Below are positions 21,415 through 32,744 of a DNA stretch of 64,000 nucleotides, in pieces. Source of the stretch: Hanleya hanleyi (taxonomy: Eukaryota; Mollusca; Polyplacophora; Lepidopleurida; Hanleyidae); NCBI GenBank assembly GCA_036873755.1, contig JAVTVY010019597.1:16882-80881 (forward strand). The letters run 5' to 3'. Below the pieces are notes generated by a model. The model saw only the letters and a program-made list of their open reading frames with translations, did not search any database and was not told the origin of the DNA. A program made the translations under genes and the position numbers. How positions within the stretch are numbered: the first letter of the stretch is position 1; every line of letters begins with the position of its first letter.

Positions 21415-22860
21415 AGTTCAAAATAATAGTGGACTGTCTCGACTTTTCCTCAAAAGACAGGATAGAGAAAACAAAGAAATAATAAAAAGTGTTGTATAAA
21501 ATGATTATTTCGTGGAAATATAAGTGTTCGCTTCTGATTATCCATGTCATAATCTAACTTAGGAAACCCGTCTATTGAAGGAATGTTCTGAGAATGAAAA
21601 TTATTGTTCGGAATGCTCATACGTTGACTAAAGCTACCAGCATTCTGAGGAAATTTCCTCAAAATCCTAATCTACCGTTCAGAATAAAGGTCCATGTTCA
21701 CTGGCCAAGTGAGACCGATAGTCCAATTGTAAAAGCTAACAAAAGTTAACAGTTCACGTGCATTGGATAAATATATGGCACACAGATTTTTGAAGAAATT
21801 CCCTCAAACTGAAAATATATCCTTCTTAATGTTTGTCTATGAGCATATGCTAACTATATGGCACACAGATTTTTGAGGAAATTTCCTCAAACTGAAAATC
21901 CACCTTTTTATGGTAGACCATTTCCATAGACTAGCTATATAGGCAAACAAGATTTCCAGAAAATTTCCTCAAACTCCAACGTTGTCCATGTTGACAAGGC
22001 AGCAGGGTTTTGAAGAAAAACTGGAAATATACCGGTTTAGATTAGCTGACCGACACACCAGTTTTTGAGGAAATTTCCTCAAATAGCTGTTCAGCAAAAC
22101 GTCACCCTGGCATGACTTCCATCGAATTTGAAATCTACGTTTCGGAATGGTAATTCAACGTCAACGAAAATGATTTTGAGAAAATGTCCTCTATCAAAAT
22201 CCATTTGTAAGGTGGCAGCGTTTTGAAGAAACTTCCTCAAACTAGAAACGTACATCTGGGATGTACGCCACATCCGTTTTTGAGGAAATTTCCGCAAAAC
22301 ACTTTCTTCAAAACACTGCATGCCTTGTCAATATTTACACCGGTAGAGTTCGAGTACCTCTCCTGAAAATCTTGTTTGCCTATATAGCTAGTCTATAGAA
22401 ATGGTCTACCATAAAAAGGGCACATTTTCAGTTTGAGGAAATTTCCTCAAAAAAATAAGTTTTTGAGGGATTTTCCTCAAAAGTTTGTTCACCAACATAT
22501 TGTCACTCTGACAGAAATTCCCTCTATTTTGAAACCTACGTTTCGGAATGGTAGTCCATTTTCATACACTATGTATGTAGAGTGAAGAAGATTTTGAGAA
22601 AATGTCTTCCCGTCAAAATCCACCGTTCGCAAAAATTGTTTATGTTCATAGACTAAGGTGGCAGAGTTTTGAAGAAACTTTCTCAAACTAGAAATACTGG
22701 GATTTTGAGGAAATTTCCCCAAATGTTCCTTCACCAACATACTGTCAATGTTGACAGGCTAAGAAATAATTGTGCATGTTAACAGGCTATGACAGCTCTT
22801 TTGAGGAAATTTCCTCAAAATCTAAATAAACCAACTGAAATGGCTTCACAAGAACAAATT
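21415..22860. repeat. Array of palindromic TTGAGGAAATTTCCTCAA sites, cluster 1
   Basis: At least a dozen perfect or near-perfect copies of a self-complementary motif occur near 21644, 21792, 21873, 21955, 22062, 22212, 22275, 22430, 22458, 22670, 22702 and 22797. They are irregularly spaced (about 30-210 bp) in AT-rich linkers that often carry 'cggaatgg' or 'cattccgaa'. The outer boundary phrase 'aataatagtggactgtctcgac' at about 21423 reappears as its reverse complement at the outer end of a second cluster at 46.3 kb. No ORF spans the array. Confidence 0.85.
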
Positions 22861-24400
22861 TTAATCATGGGACACAGCATATCGGATGATTGAAAGTTTT
22901 TCGTTTGGAATGATTTTCCACAACTAGATTCTCACAGTGGCCCTGAGTAAGTTGCCGAAATTAGCACAACTGGAATGTATTGTCTTCGGTAATACGCTAA
23001 ACGTTAGCAATAGCTTTATTTGGTCTGGATTCAACAACCTATATGATTCGGAATGACAGTCGAGATAATTAAATTTGGGTACATTAACAGGTTTAGGTCC
23101 ACGGCACATAGCTTCATGAGAAGTTATTTTCAGATGAAACGCTATCATTTAAAATAGTTACCCATGATCATATTTGTAGGCTAAGAAACACGACATTTGA
23201 GAATGACTGATCATTTTCAAGTATGTGAATTAAGAAAAGCCTTGAATGTCAACGTCCAAGGATTTGATTCCGCGCAGGTTGGGTTGACTATGTATAGCAT
23301 GAGCTAACTTAGGCAAACATGGAGCAAATATACCATTTTGAATGACTTAGATAAGGAAAATTGTGGTTTTCAGACAATATCATCGAACTGATCCCACACC
23401 TTTCGGAATAATTGATCAGAACCGCTCTGAAGTTCGGTCTGACCTTCGAATTATCCCCATGCGTGGATGTTATGTTGGTTATTTCTTCAAAATAGAAAGC
23501 TACCATTTTAGGAATGGCTGTATATAAAATCAGTGTTTTGCAGAATACGAAAACTGGATTTATAATATTCGAAGTTGATCCTATACGGCAATATTATCGA
23601 GAACAAATTTTTAAGTATAGAACTGGATCAAATACATTAGGGTTGTATTTTTGCACCAGCATTATTCAACAAATTTAGAGAATCGCTTTCGGCCTGAATA
23701 GCAATAACCCAAATGATCTGAGGTCATTCTCAGTAAGATGTTTTTTTACTGCTCTTAACGGCCGCGGTGATATTGAAGTATGGTGATCAACATATTCAAG
23801 GATTTCATGGAATTGAGATTCAGTGATGTTCAAAGGTGACTTCTAGATAATTAGCTAATACAATGTTAAGCTCTAATTATTTTTAGGGCTATAGTTACCA
23901 TAGTAACAGTTTACTATAGGGCTTATTTGAGAAATTATGCTTGTTATGGAATCTTAATTACTGAATATGCAGTAACGAAGGTATTTGCGATTCATATTCA
24001 TCAAAGAAACGCTTAAATATTTTAACTTATTCAAATAAAACGCTTGGTTACCATATTCTGAAACTAATGACCACCATATCGCTAAATTTAGAAGACTGTA
24101 CATTAAGAAAACAATATGTCATTATTTTTCTATCGAATTATCTACAGATCATTGCATTACATCATCAAAGCTCAATTGCACACCACATTTGTACCAGATA
24201 TGAAGCTTGTTGAAATCCAATATTTCAGCAACCGATATGAATATCTTCATGAAGTAAATGTAAATACGAAGCTGCGCATCAAAAAATCCCTCGGCTCTGG
24301 GTACATTCATAATGTATTCAATTTGAACCAAGATGTCAGGAACACCAAGCAGTCAAGTCACAAATATACAGATTATCAAAAATTTTGCAATTAGAAATGA
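22860..24400. other. AT-rich flank of the palindrome array, no recognised gene
   Basis: Linker-like phrases ('cattttgaatgac', 'tcggaatgacag', 'cggaataattgatc') continue in degenerate form to about 23500. A few short ORFs exist but show no recognisable motifs. Confidence 0.35.
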
Positions 24401-25335
24401 CCCGTAAGATTTCCGTCCAATCAGAGAAACCGGTATTCATTACATAAATTTCTTGATGCATCAATGATGTATACCAAATTTTACATCGAGTATTTGAACG
24501 GTATCAGAGATAGAGATCATTAATGATTTCGCATAAATTAAAGATGGCCGCACTTCCTTCCCACCACTCAGAGGAACTGATGTGGTTATTCATTGAAAGT
24601 CTCTTGATACATTGATGCTGTATACCAAGTTTCGTATAGAGCACTGAAATGGTATCAGAGATATACATCATTAAAGATTTTGCATAAATTAAAGATGACC
24701 ACCAAGGTTTCCGCCCAATCAGAGAAACCAGAACTGTCATTTGTCGTAAGTCTCTTGATGCATCGATGATGTATACCAAATTTTACATCGTGCATTCGAA
24801 CGGTATCGGAGAACGAGATCATTAATGATTTTGCATAAATTAAAGATGGCCGCCCATCCTTCTCCAAACTCAGAGGAACTGATACGGTTATTCATTGCAA
24901 GTCAGTTGATACATCGATGCTGTGTGCCAAGTTTGGTATAGAACACTTAAATTGGATCAGAGATATATATCATTAAAGTTTTTGCATAAATTAAAGATGG
25001 CCCCCAAAGTTTTCGGTCAATCAGGTCCCGATTCAAAGTATCTGGATGTATCGATAATGTATACCAAATTTCATATAAAACAACTGAATGGTAACAGAGA
25101 TATGTATCATTATCGAGTTCGCATAAATTAAAGATGGCCTCCAGGATTTCCAGCTAATCAGAAAATCCGGTTTGGTAATTCATTGAAAGTTGCTTGATGT
25201 ATCGATGATGTATACCAACTTTCGTATTGAACAATTGAATGGTTTCCGAGATATGGATTATTATCCATTTCGCATAAAATTAAAGATGGCCGCCAAGGTT
25301 TTCACCCAATCAGGTCCCAATTAAACAGGCTTCTG
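24400..25335. repeat. About 149-bp tandem repeat, seven units
   Basis: Units begin 'aaattaaagatggccgcc' near 24537, 24686, 24835, 24985, 25127 and 25275, with a diverged first unit at about 24395. Each contains 'atttccgcccaatcagagaaacc', 'cttgatgcatcgatgatgtatacc' and 'gaacggtatcagagatag'. Short minus-strand ORFs of 70-91 aa are repeat-derived. Confidence 0.85.
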
Positions 25336-25339
25336 GTCC

Positions 25340-26170
25340 TTGACTAGGTAAATAAGCATACCAAATTTGGAATTCCTCAGTGAAGCCGTTCTCCGGCTAT
25401 CTCGCTCACGTACGGACGCTTGTGAAGTATTTGAATGGAAACCACGGACATGCACAGAAGATTGGAACAAAATCCAGTGGCGCCACCTTCAGGTGGATCT
25501 TGCTGAAACGCAATACCAACTCATGTCTGGTCACAAGGAGTGTATATGCTAAATTTCGAAGGAATCGGACAAAGCTTTTGGAAGCTTTTCGCCTGTGAAG
25601 AATTTGAACAGACAGAAAGAGAGCAAGACCCATTTCAACTGGAACGGACAGGAAGAAGCGAAACTCAGTGGCGCCACCTTCAGAAAAATGTACGCAACCG
25701 CGTCTTCTCACAAGGAATGCGTATGCCGAATTTCGGAAGAATCCAAGAAAGCGTTTGGAAGTTATCGCTTGTAACTGACATCCACGGACACAAAGAAGCA
25801 AGATTCATTTTGACCCAGGAGCGCCACCTTCAGGCAGATGTTGCTGAAGTGCGAGACCGACTGGCGTCTTGTCGCAGGGAATGCGTATGCCGAATTTCGG
25901 AAGAATCCAACAAAGGGTTAGGAAGTAATCATTCGATCAGACATGCACGGACATGCACGGGCACATAGACGCAAGAACCATTTTGACCCAGTGGCGCCAC
26001 CTTCAGGCAGATGTTGCTGAAATGCGAGACCGACTGGCGTCTTGTCGCAAAGAATGCGTATGCTGAATTTCGGAAGAATCCAACAAAGGGTTAGGAAGTA
26101 ATCATTCGAACAGTCATGCACGGACATTCACGGACATGCACGGACACATAGAAGCAAGAACCATTTTAAA
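25340..26170. repeat. 160-190-bp tandem repeat, about four units
   Basis: The phrase 'gcgccaccttcagg(c/t)' recurs near 25480, 25671, 25831 and 25993, followed by 'gatgttgctgaa', 'aaggaatgcgtatgc' and 'gaatttcggaagaatcc'. ORFs of up to 142 aa cross it on both strands, but frames change between units. It abuts the preceding array directly. Confidence 0.8.
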
Positions 26171-27628
26171 GGCTTCCGGCCGCGTTGCGGCGGGGGACAA
26201 AAATGTATTATAAATAGTAGACAGGGAAAACAGAGTCAACCACTATGCAGACTTCACCGCATTTATAAGATGGGTCTGCCAAATCTGGGGAACCTGTACA
26301 AACAGCCTTCCTCACAGATGAAAACTTCATTGGGGATCAGAGAAATTCATTTTAGGTAATATCGAGATATTCATACTAATAGTTCGATTAAATCAGATGA
26401 AATGATATTATTATCTTACGAACCAAAATTGAACGAAATAGCATTACCATAAACCAATGGTGCCTGCGAATTCTAACCTTACTGTGACAGCCTTCCAAAG
26501 CCTTGGAATATATTTTTAAAGCCATACCCCGACCAAACCGGACTCTCTAACAAGAAGAGCCAATGGAAATGTTTTTTTCAGTTTGCCTGGAAATCTCCAG
26601 GCCAATTTTTCCATAATTGTGATAACGATGGAACATTAGTAACTTTAATTAGCAATGAAGTGGACTTGGATTCATAAGCCAGCATTAATATTCTTTTGCC
26701 ATCTGATATAAGTACATCCTATTGTTCTGCTAAAAATATCTGCCACAGTAAAATTTGCGTTAACGGCCGCAAATTGTTTTGATCTGCGACGCGATCGCTT
26801 TTGGTCGTCAGTTTGATGACCATCTGGGCTCCAAGGCAGCCTCTAATACAACTCAGCGACATGAGAATTTTTATGTTACATTACATGTGATTATATATAA
26901 TTATAAAGTAATGCTATTAAATTACGTTGGAAAGGAAGATTGTTCCGTTGCAAATATTCATTTTATCTCTTCACGTTCATGTTCATCTCACAAATCCGGA
27001 AGGGTGTAATGGATATCTGCATCATGGATGATGCGGACTCAATTTGCGACAGTAAAACCAGCATTAACGTTTGCAAATACTAAAATATAAAACTGTTATT
27101 TTTTCCTAAATTAATTGCCCAAATTATCTGGGTACATGGAACAAGGTTGCGTTGAAAACTAAACAAACATACAGACGCTGGTATCAAAAAAAGTTTGAAA
27201 AGCATCATGGACCTAGTGATGGACGGGATATCCTCAACAATCTGTGGTTCCACTGAGTAATTTGATATCCTCAACTCCATAAAGGAATACATGAAAATTG
27301 GTGTTATTAGAGATAATTTTTTACAATATTACGGAGTTATCTCGGCAGTCGTCGACCAATGGCTTGTTGAATTATGAATTTGGAATGAAAACATAAATCA
27401 ATAAATAAAGTCGAAATTCGTGTAGAAAACATTGACAACCGATGCAAAAATAAATAAAACCCTACACCTTTAAAATCACGTCCATGTAAGGGTAGTACAG
27501 ATATGTACAATATACTTAAATTCTGAAGAGTTTTCGACCAAGATCAAATATGAATGTTAGTTGATACTTAATACGGTGTATACATGAATAGAAGTGCATC
27601 TTCGAGCGATGATCATTACTATTACCGG
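26170..27628. other. Intergenic stretch with no recognised gene
   Basis: AT-rich sequence with short ORFs only. I see no splice-bounded exon, RNA gene or transposon ends. Confidence 0.35.
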
Positions 27629-28935
27629 TTGCACACCACCAAATGATCTCCTTACTATTTATGTAGTAAACTGGCCTGGAACATTTCCAAAAAAACCCAT
27701 TCCCAATATTTCCCGACGGCTAATAACATATATCGTCAGAAAGCCTGGCTTCTGGCTCCAAAAATATCAAAAATTGAGGTGACTTTATGTACCATTTTTC
27801 CGAGCCACAGCTGGAGGAAGATATGCCATAGAATAAACACCCCCATGGCGAAGGCAGGGGGTGTGTAATGAAAATTTCCTGAAATTTATTTTTTGTTTTG
27901 AAATTGACCAAGAAACTTCTTAGTTATAGAGACCAAATATTGTAGAGAGATAAACAAAAACTGTTACACAAATCAATTCACTTCCGGAATAAATATGGTC
28001 CAGTCGCTGTAGCCGGTCTTCTATTCTCCGGGATAACCCTCGGTACAAGAACCATTTAGTGGTGTGTAACCTACAACTATGCAAAGTTAGGCAGAAATCA
28101 ATAAAACTTCTTCAGTGTAATCATTGATTGATGTATATATATATATGTGTAAAAATATCATGATTGGGTACCATAGGGGAAAATGTAACGATTGCTTACA
28201 TCTCCGTACTGCTTCAAGTATGTATATTTTATTATGAAAAGAGGGAAATATAATTCAATTTAATAAAATAAAAAAACCTCAAACCTTAACTTTCTGTGTT
28301 TCTTCTTTGCTTTGGGCATTCAGTGCCTTCAGTCAGTGAAAGAAGTTTCCTTAATATACACCAGGCTGGGGAATGTATACCAGTGTTTCATCCCACCCCC
28401 ATTATGGGCGGGGTGGGGATAATATTTGGAAGAGATGGCAATCACCTTTAATGAGACATCCAAATAGGAAACAATAGGGCGGTGCAACAGCGACGGCAGT
28501 ATAGGCTTGTTGATAATTGCCAACCTGGTCGTTGGAGTGGAGGAGCTGTGTGGTAGAAGAAAGTCGCGGGAGGGGCGGGGGGTTATTTTGCGGATCGTCG
28601 TATATAAAAAATAGATGAGAATGGTTTATATGAAGAGACAGGCTGCCGAAAGTGGTCTTTGTAGATCTGAACGCCATCAATCAGTATGTAGGGACCTGAA
28701 AGCCCCTTCAACATGCATGTATTCTGGCTTCTCATATCGATGACTATAACGCGCATCAGTCCTAGTTTGGTCAGGTGACAGCCAAAAATCAATAAACGCC
28801 AACATCTGGGTTACGTATCTTCAGAAATCTGTTTCTCGGATTTCTGGTCGCATACCTCTATGGTGTTAAGTGATTATGGAACACTTATCCGGAGATTTTC
28901 TTGAAATTAACAAAACTTGCAGATTCCTCTTCAGG
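27629..28935. repeat. Host tandem repeat, unit 1 (1307 bp), an uninterrupted target site
   Basis: Starts 'ttgcacaccaccaaatgatc' and runs to the next identical start at 28936. It contains the uninterrupted phrase 'cagaaagcctggcttctgg' near 27737-27755, which is the pre-insertion site of the palindromic element inserted in the next unit. Small ORFs in it recur in the other units and are not convincing genes. Confidence 0.8.
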
Positions 28936-29086
28936 TTGCACACCACCAAGTGATCTCCTTACTATTTATGTAGTAAATTGGCCTGGAACATGTCCAAAAA
29001 AATCTATTCCCAATATTTCCCGACGGCTAATAACATATATCGTCAGAAAGTCTGGCAGTAGTAAAGTGGCCCTGATGGAGGTGTGA

Positions 29087-29330
29087 ATGACGCGTTTGAC
29101 GTCATCGTATGACGTCACTGGGGTCGGGGTCACGTGAAAGTAGGTCAAGGTCGCTCGAAAGTAGGTCAAAGTCGTCCCGCTGTCGGTATCTAGGTCAAGT
29201 ATGACGCGTTTGACGTCATTGTGTGACGTAATTAGGGCGTGGTTGTAAGACACCGGTTTAACCGGTCGTAAGAAACCGGTTAAACAGGTTTAACCGGTCG
29301 TAAGAAACCGGTTTAAATAGGGCGGTATGG
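29087..29330 (+). promoter_or_regulatory. Terminal cluster of CRE-, E-box-, AGGTCA- and Grainyhead-like motifs
   Basis: Within 240 bp of the element tip are two TGACGTCA-type sites (near 29098 and 29208), CACGTG (about 29131), several AGGTCA half-sites, and repeated AACCGGTT-type sequences (29262-29325) arranged as 'aaccggt' direct and inverted repeats. The cluster sits upstream of the Cys-rich gene. Reading it as an enhancer/promoter is inference from motif density. The mirror copy is at about 36648-36890. Confidence 0.4.
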
Positions 29331-29404
29331 TGTCAGCCCCTTTGTTAGCAGCCCCTTTGTTAGATACCAATAAAAACACCACGTGACCCTTTGACGGCTA
29401 ACAG

Positions 29405-29433
29405 GATAAAAGGAGATAGTTTTTGAGTTCAGT
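29405..29433 (+). promoter_or_regulatory. Putative core promoter of the left Cys-rich gene
   Basis: GATAAAAG at 29405-29412 lies about 25 bp before TCAGT (29429-29433), an arrangement like a TATA box plus initiator, some 70 bp before the ATG at 29502. The same elements are conserved in the right arm near 36550-36580. Confidence 0.4.
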
Positions 29434-29501
29434 GGTCACATGCCTCTGGCGCACGAAGGTGCGTTTTTACGTATTTGGTCGATCTCCTGTCTCGGTATAC
29501 A

Positions 29502-31084
29502 ATGGATGACGAGAAAACATTTGATGAAGGTAAGTTCGCATTATCAATCATTCCTTTGAGGACAAGCGGTTCGTTTCTTAAAAGATCTATTGGTCGAATC
29601 ATAGCGTATGTTGAGAGGTCTTTCATATATTATAGACTGACACAACACAATGTATTAGAGCAAATGCCATGTATAGCTAACTGACCGTGCGAGTTAAATT
29701 ATGTACCTCGGAATGTCACAGCCGAACGCACATCTATTGCCCTTCTCTGTGCGCACCGGTCCATTGCACTTTCGCAAACGGTCCCCCTTTGATACGTGCC
29801 GGTATACACGAAAATGATATTCTTTCTTTCTTTAATTTTCTTAGTCTATAATAGTTCGATAATCGAGGTTTATTAATTGTTAAGCCTTAAATATATATGG
29901 GAGAATTTCTGTTAAATACTGTACGGTCGTACATACCGCCGGTATAGTTTATTCAACCCCTTATAATACATGTATACATAACTGAACGTGCGAGTTAAAT
30001 TATGTACCTCGGAATGTCACAGCCGAACGCACATCTATTACCGCATTGACACACGGGTTGACCCTTTGCTCCTTCTGTAATGGGTGCCTATTGTAGACCA
30101 GTTCCTTTGTACTCTGGCCGCTAAAGTTATTCGTTCCGTGTCACCACCATGGTACACCATTAACTGTAACACGGGGTGTTTTAAGCACTTATGATTGCAT
30201 CTATACTATAGAAACTTATGGCGAGATGGGCTCATTTGTAAAGACCTTATTCGTGGTTAATGTCTCTGTTCCCCAGAAAAAAATCGAACGAACTATTGTC
30301 GGTGACTTCAATAGGCAAACTTAAAAAAAGCCGTACACCTGTCTCGCCGTATATCGGGTTAACGGGGGGAAAACGGTCAACTCTTTTGTTACCTCAATTA
30401 TTTAAGAACTCTAAAAAATTAAAAGGTATAGGAGATCTGATTTAATACAGTATGAATGAATGAAGTTAATTCTTGTCTTATTCCCAAGCGCCTTTTTTGG
30501 TCGCCGTTCACGATTGAGGTAAATATAATATGAAATTAGAATTGTATGACCAGCTATTTCATTTACAGATGCTTTCTTCGATGCACTCCAAGATCTACGC
30601 CTACCGTCATCTCCCACCGCTAGTTTTAGGTATGTAATTATTTCCATCAATATTTGTGAATTTTTCTTTAGACCCTTGTTATTCGTTATTTTATTTTTTA
30701 TCCCTTATTCGTACTTAAAATGGATTCGTCCAAAGGGTTTATCTTAAAAGATATCAGGAAATATTCCTAAATGATAGGTTAACTCAATGGATTAGACGTC
30801 GGCCTCAGGATCGATCAGTCAGGGGTTCAAATCCTGGTCGGGTCGAGAAAACTTTTTTTTCTTCTTATGTTTTCATTTTTTTCTGCTTGTGATTATCCTC
30901 AGATATTTATTAAGCGGTTCTGATAATTTTCATCAGCCGGGGTTCACTTTGTGGAAAATGTCGAGTTAGTTTATGCGGAGAATGCGCGTGTTTCGCCCGA
31001 CAGGTGTCATTCGGGGTTTTTATGTGTCCAAGCTGTTGTAGTTGTCAGTTTTGTCGCTATTGGAGAATGAAACAATTGAAATAA
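29502..31084 (+). CDS. Three-exon gene for a 78-aa cysteine-rich protein, left arm (open)
   Basis: Exons 29502-29529, 30569-30629 and 30937-31084 have consensus junctions (GTAAGT donor, TTTACAG acceptor, GTATGT donor, CATCAG acceptor) and join in one frame ending at TAA 31082-31084. The first 29 residues are acidic with hydrophobics (starts MDDEKTFDE). The last exon encodes ten cysteines in about 47 residues, in C-X2-C pairs such as CGKC, CGEC, CPSC and CQFC, suggesting zinc binding of a RING or treble-clef kind. I do not recognise the family. The gene is transcribed inward from the element tip and ends about 260 bp before the convergent finger gene. Intron 2 contains a tRNA-like sequence. 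Confidence 0.55.
30260..30445 (+). CDS. Small basic ORF (61 aa) inside intron 1, left arm
   Basis: A Lys/Ser-rich frame (starts MSLFPRKKSNELL) is open in both arms (mirror 35215-35400, minus) with one amino-acid difference. Because the arms are about 97% alike anyway, conservation is weak evidence. It does not fit in frame with exon 1 by splicing at the nearby 'ttccccag'. No domain is recognised. Confidence 0.2.
   Translation: MSLFPRKKSNELLSVTSIGKLKKSRTPVSPYIGLTGGKRSTLLLPQLFKNSKKLKGIGDLI
30775..30860 (+). ncRNA. tRNA-like sequence with B box and Pol III terminator, left arm
   Basis: A perfect B box (GGTTCAAATCC, 30824-30834) sits in a well-paired T arm (CAGGG/TCCTG), preceded by an A-box-like 'ggttaactcaatgg' (30777-30790), and is followed by eight T's at 30853-30860. 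The acceptor stem does not pair and the anticodon arm is poor, so this is not a functional tRNA gene. It may be a tRNA-derived Pol III transcript or a SINE head. The mirror copy is at 34803-34890. Confidence 0.45.
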
Positions 31085-31347
31085 TCAAAACCTGTGATAA
31101 CAATAAACAGCTACTACACATATTTCATTGGATAGACGGTGGCTGAAAGAAAGAACACAACTGCGGTTGTTAAAGTTCAAAGTATATATTTATTTATACA
31201 AATTAATTTATTAATACCAGTTTCAAAACGGAAATACAAACTGAGAAATCTTAGTACCCAAACGTCAATTTCATTTCCATAACCCTGCGAAGGGGCTGAG
31301 GGTATATCGATAACGAATGCAACGGCACGCCCTGGTGGCGAAATCAA

Positions 31348-32172
31348 CTAATCGAAGGATTTGATCGGTTGTCTTGTGTACTCGCGCGGTAAAAGTCTGT
31401 TTATCAAGAATTTACGCATCTCAACGGCAGACTCTTCTGCTTCATCGTTTGATAAGTCGTCTTCCTCACGCATCCGTTTCTTAGTCGCCATTACTTTCTG
31501 ATGAATCGGGTGCTTCCGTAGTTTTTTCCATAACCTTAAATTACAGACGTAGATATTTCGGAACCTTGTCTGTATTCTGGGTAAAAGCTTGTCATATGCC
31601 ATCTGATGCGCAGTTGGTTCATCCATTCCGTCTTCTTCGTAAACTTCCGCAATGTCGTTTATATCGGATTGATGATCATCAATCGCTTTAGCCCCGAAGA
31701 GATCCCACAAACACGTGTCATTCTCGACATCACCGTTATCACCATCATCATCATCATCACCCGTAACTTCTCCGTCATCACCATCATTGTCATCATCATC
31801 ATCCGTAACTTCTCCGTCATCATCATCGTCGTCACCATTACCTTCATCATCACCATCATAGTCATCGTCATCATCATTATCATCAGCATCGGCGTCAGTA
31901 GCGTCGGTATAATTTTGAGCACCATGGTAGCCAAAAGTTTAATCCGAAGAACATTTATTTTTACCATTACTACCGGAACTGGAAAATTCGTCCCCCTGGA
32001 CAATACTTCCGCCCTCATGGTAATACGTCTCCGCGTTACTCGAAGTTCCCAGGGTTGATGTGTTATACATATTATCGCTAACGAAGCATGGACAAGCTCC
32101 AGTTTTCTGGTGTTTTAACATGTTGGAGCGATTGGCAAACTTACGAGAGCATCCATAGCATTGATAACTCAT
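31348..32172 (-). pseudogene. C2HC-finger / Asp-rich protein gene, left arm, one nonsense codon
   Basis: From ATG at 32172 a frame of 275 codons runs to the stop at 31348-31350, interrupted once by TAA at 31939-31941 (codon 78). Near the N-terminus is a single finger C5-X2-C8-X12-H21-X5-C27. A Ser/Gly-rich linker and an Asp-dominated tract follow, then a C-terminal domain of about 120 residues starting near 'LWDLFGAKAIDDHQSD' that is rich in charged helices and ends in a basic tail. The right arm has CAA where this arm has TAA, so the interruption is a recent lesion. A short zinc finger plus acidic tract suggests a DNA-binding or transcriptional role, but the family is unknown to me. Confidence 0.6.
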
Positions 32173-32543
32173 GTCTGCTTTGGAACAACCGTACCACACT
32201 AGTCTCACGAAATTGTCAAAGATGAATGATAGAGTTAAACATCGACATTCGGCTAAAATGAAATGACTATTTACCAACAGGTGGCGCTGTTGACCTATTT
32301 GTGACGTCATCTGTCGTATTGACACCTCGTTGTCCAGGTGTCAGCGGGCATGCAGATGCGCTTATGCACAATCGATATATGCGAGGGTCAGTCAGAGTTT
32401 GTGTGAGTGAGTGAGTGAGGGATTTTCCATGGACTTTCTTGGACTTTTTTATGACTTTTTAGGACTTTTTAGGACTTTTCATGAACTTTCGTGGACTTTC
32501 CTAGATTTCCGAGGGGGGTAAATTAGGGCGAAGATCCGTATAC

Positions 32544-32710
32544 ACTACATAGTCGGGTTATGAAGCGTTTTAAATAAGGTCAGATGCACTTGTACAATGA
32601 TGGGTATTGATAATAGTGCGTGTGTTACTATAGGGGTACGTAACAGTCCTGAGTTATCTCCCACTAGTTCCATTTTTCGTCACCAGAGCCCACCACCACC
32701 TCCACCGGGC
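32544..32710. other. Unique central loop of the palindrome
   Basis: 167 bp with no inverted partner, containing 'gtgttactataggggtacg' and a Pro-codon-like 'ccaccaccacctccacc' run. It marks the symmetry centre between the two arms; no ORF of note. Confidence 0.75.
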
Positions 32711-32744
32711 GTATACGGATCTTCGCCCTAATTTACCCCCTCAG

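Larger units (their letters stand above)
29057..32543. repeat. Left inverted arm of the palindromic element
   Basis: 3487 bp. From the tip inward it holds a CRE/Grainyhead-like motif cluster, the Cys-rich gene on the plus strand, a tRNA-like sequence, the finger/acidic gene on the minus strand, a (gtga)n stretch and one copy of the 'gtccatgg' minisatellite unit. Confidence 0.9.

Noticed and set aside
21415..22860. CRISPR-like array because of repeated palindromic units
   Set aside because: Spacing is irregular, the palindromes vary, and the DNA is eukaryotic.
25367..26127. ORFs of up to 142 aa across the 160-190-bp array
   Set aside because: Repeat-derived frames on both strands with no recognised domain.
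31606..32058. Ile/Thr/Val-rich ORF opposite the Asp-rich tract (and its mirror 33539-34054), and the Met-rich frames
   Set aside because: They are antisense or shifted readings of a GAT/ATC repeat.
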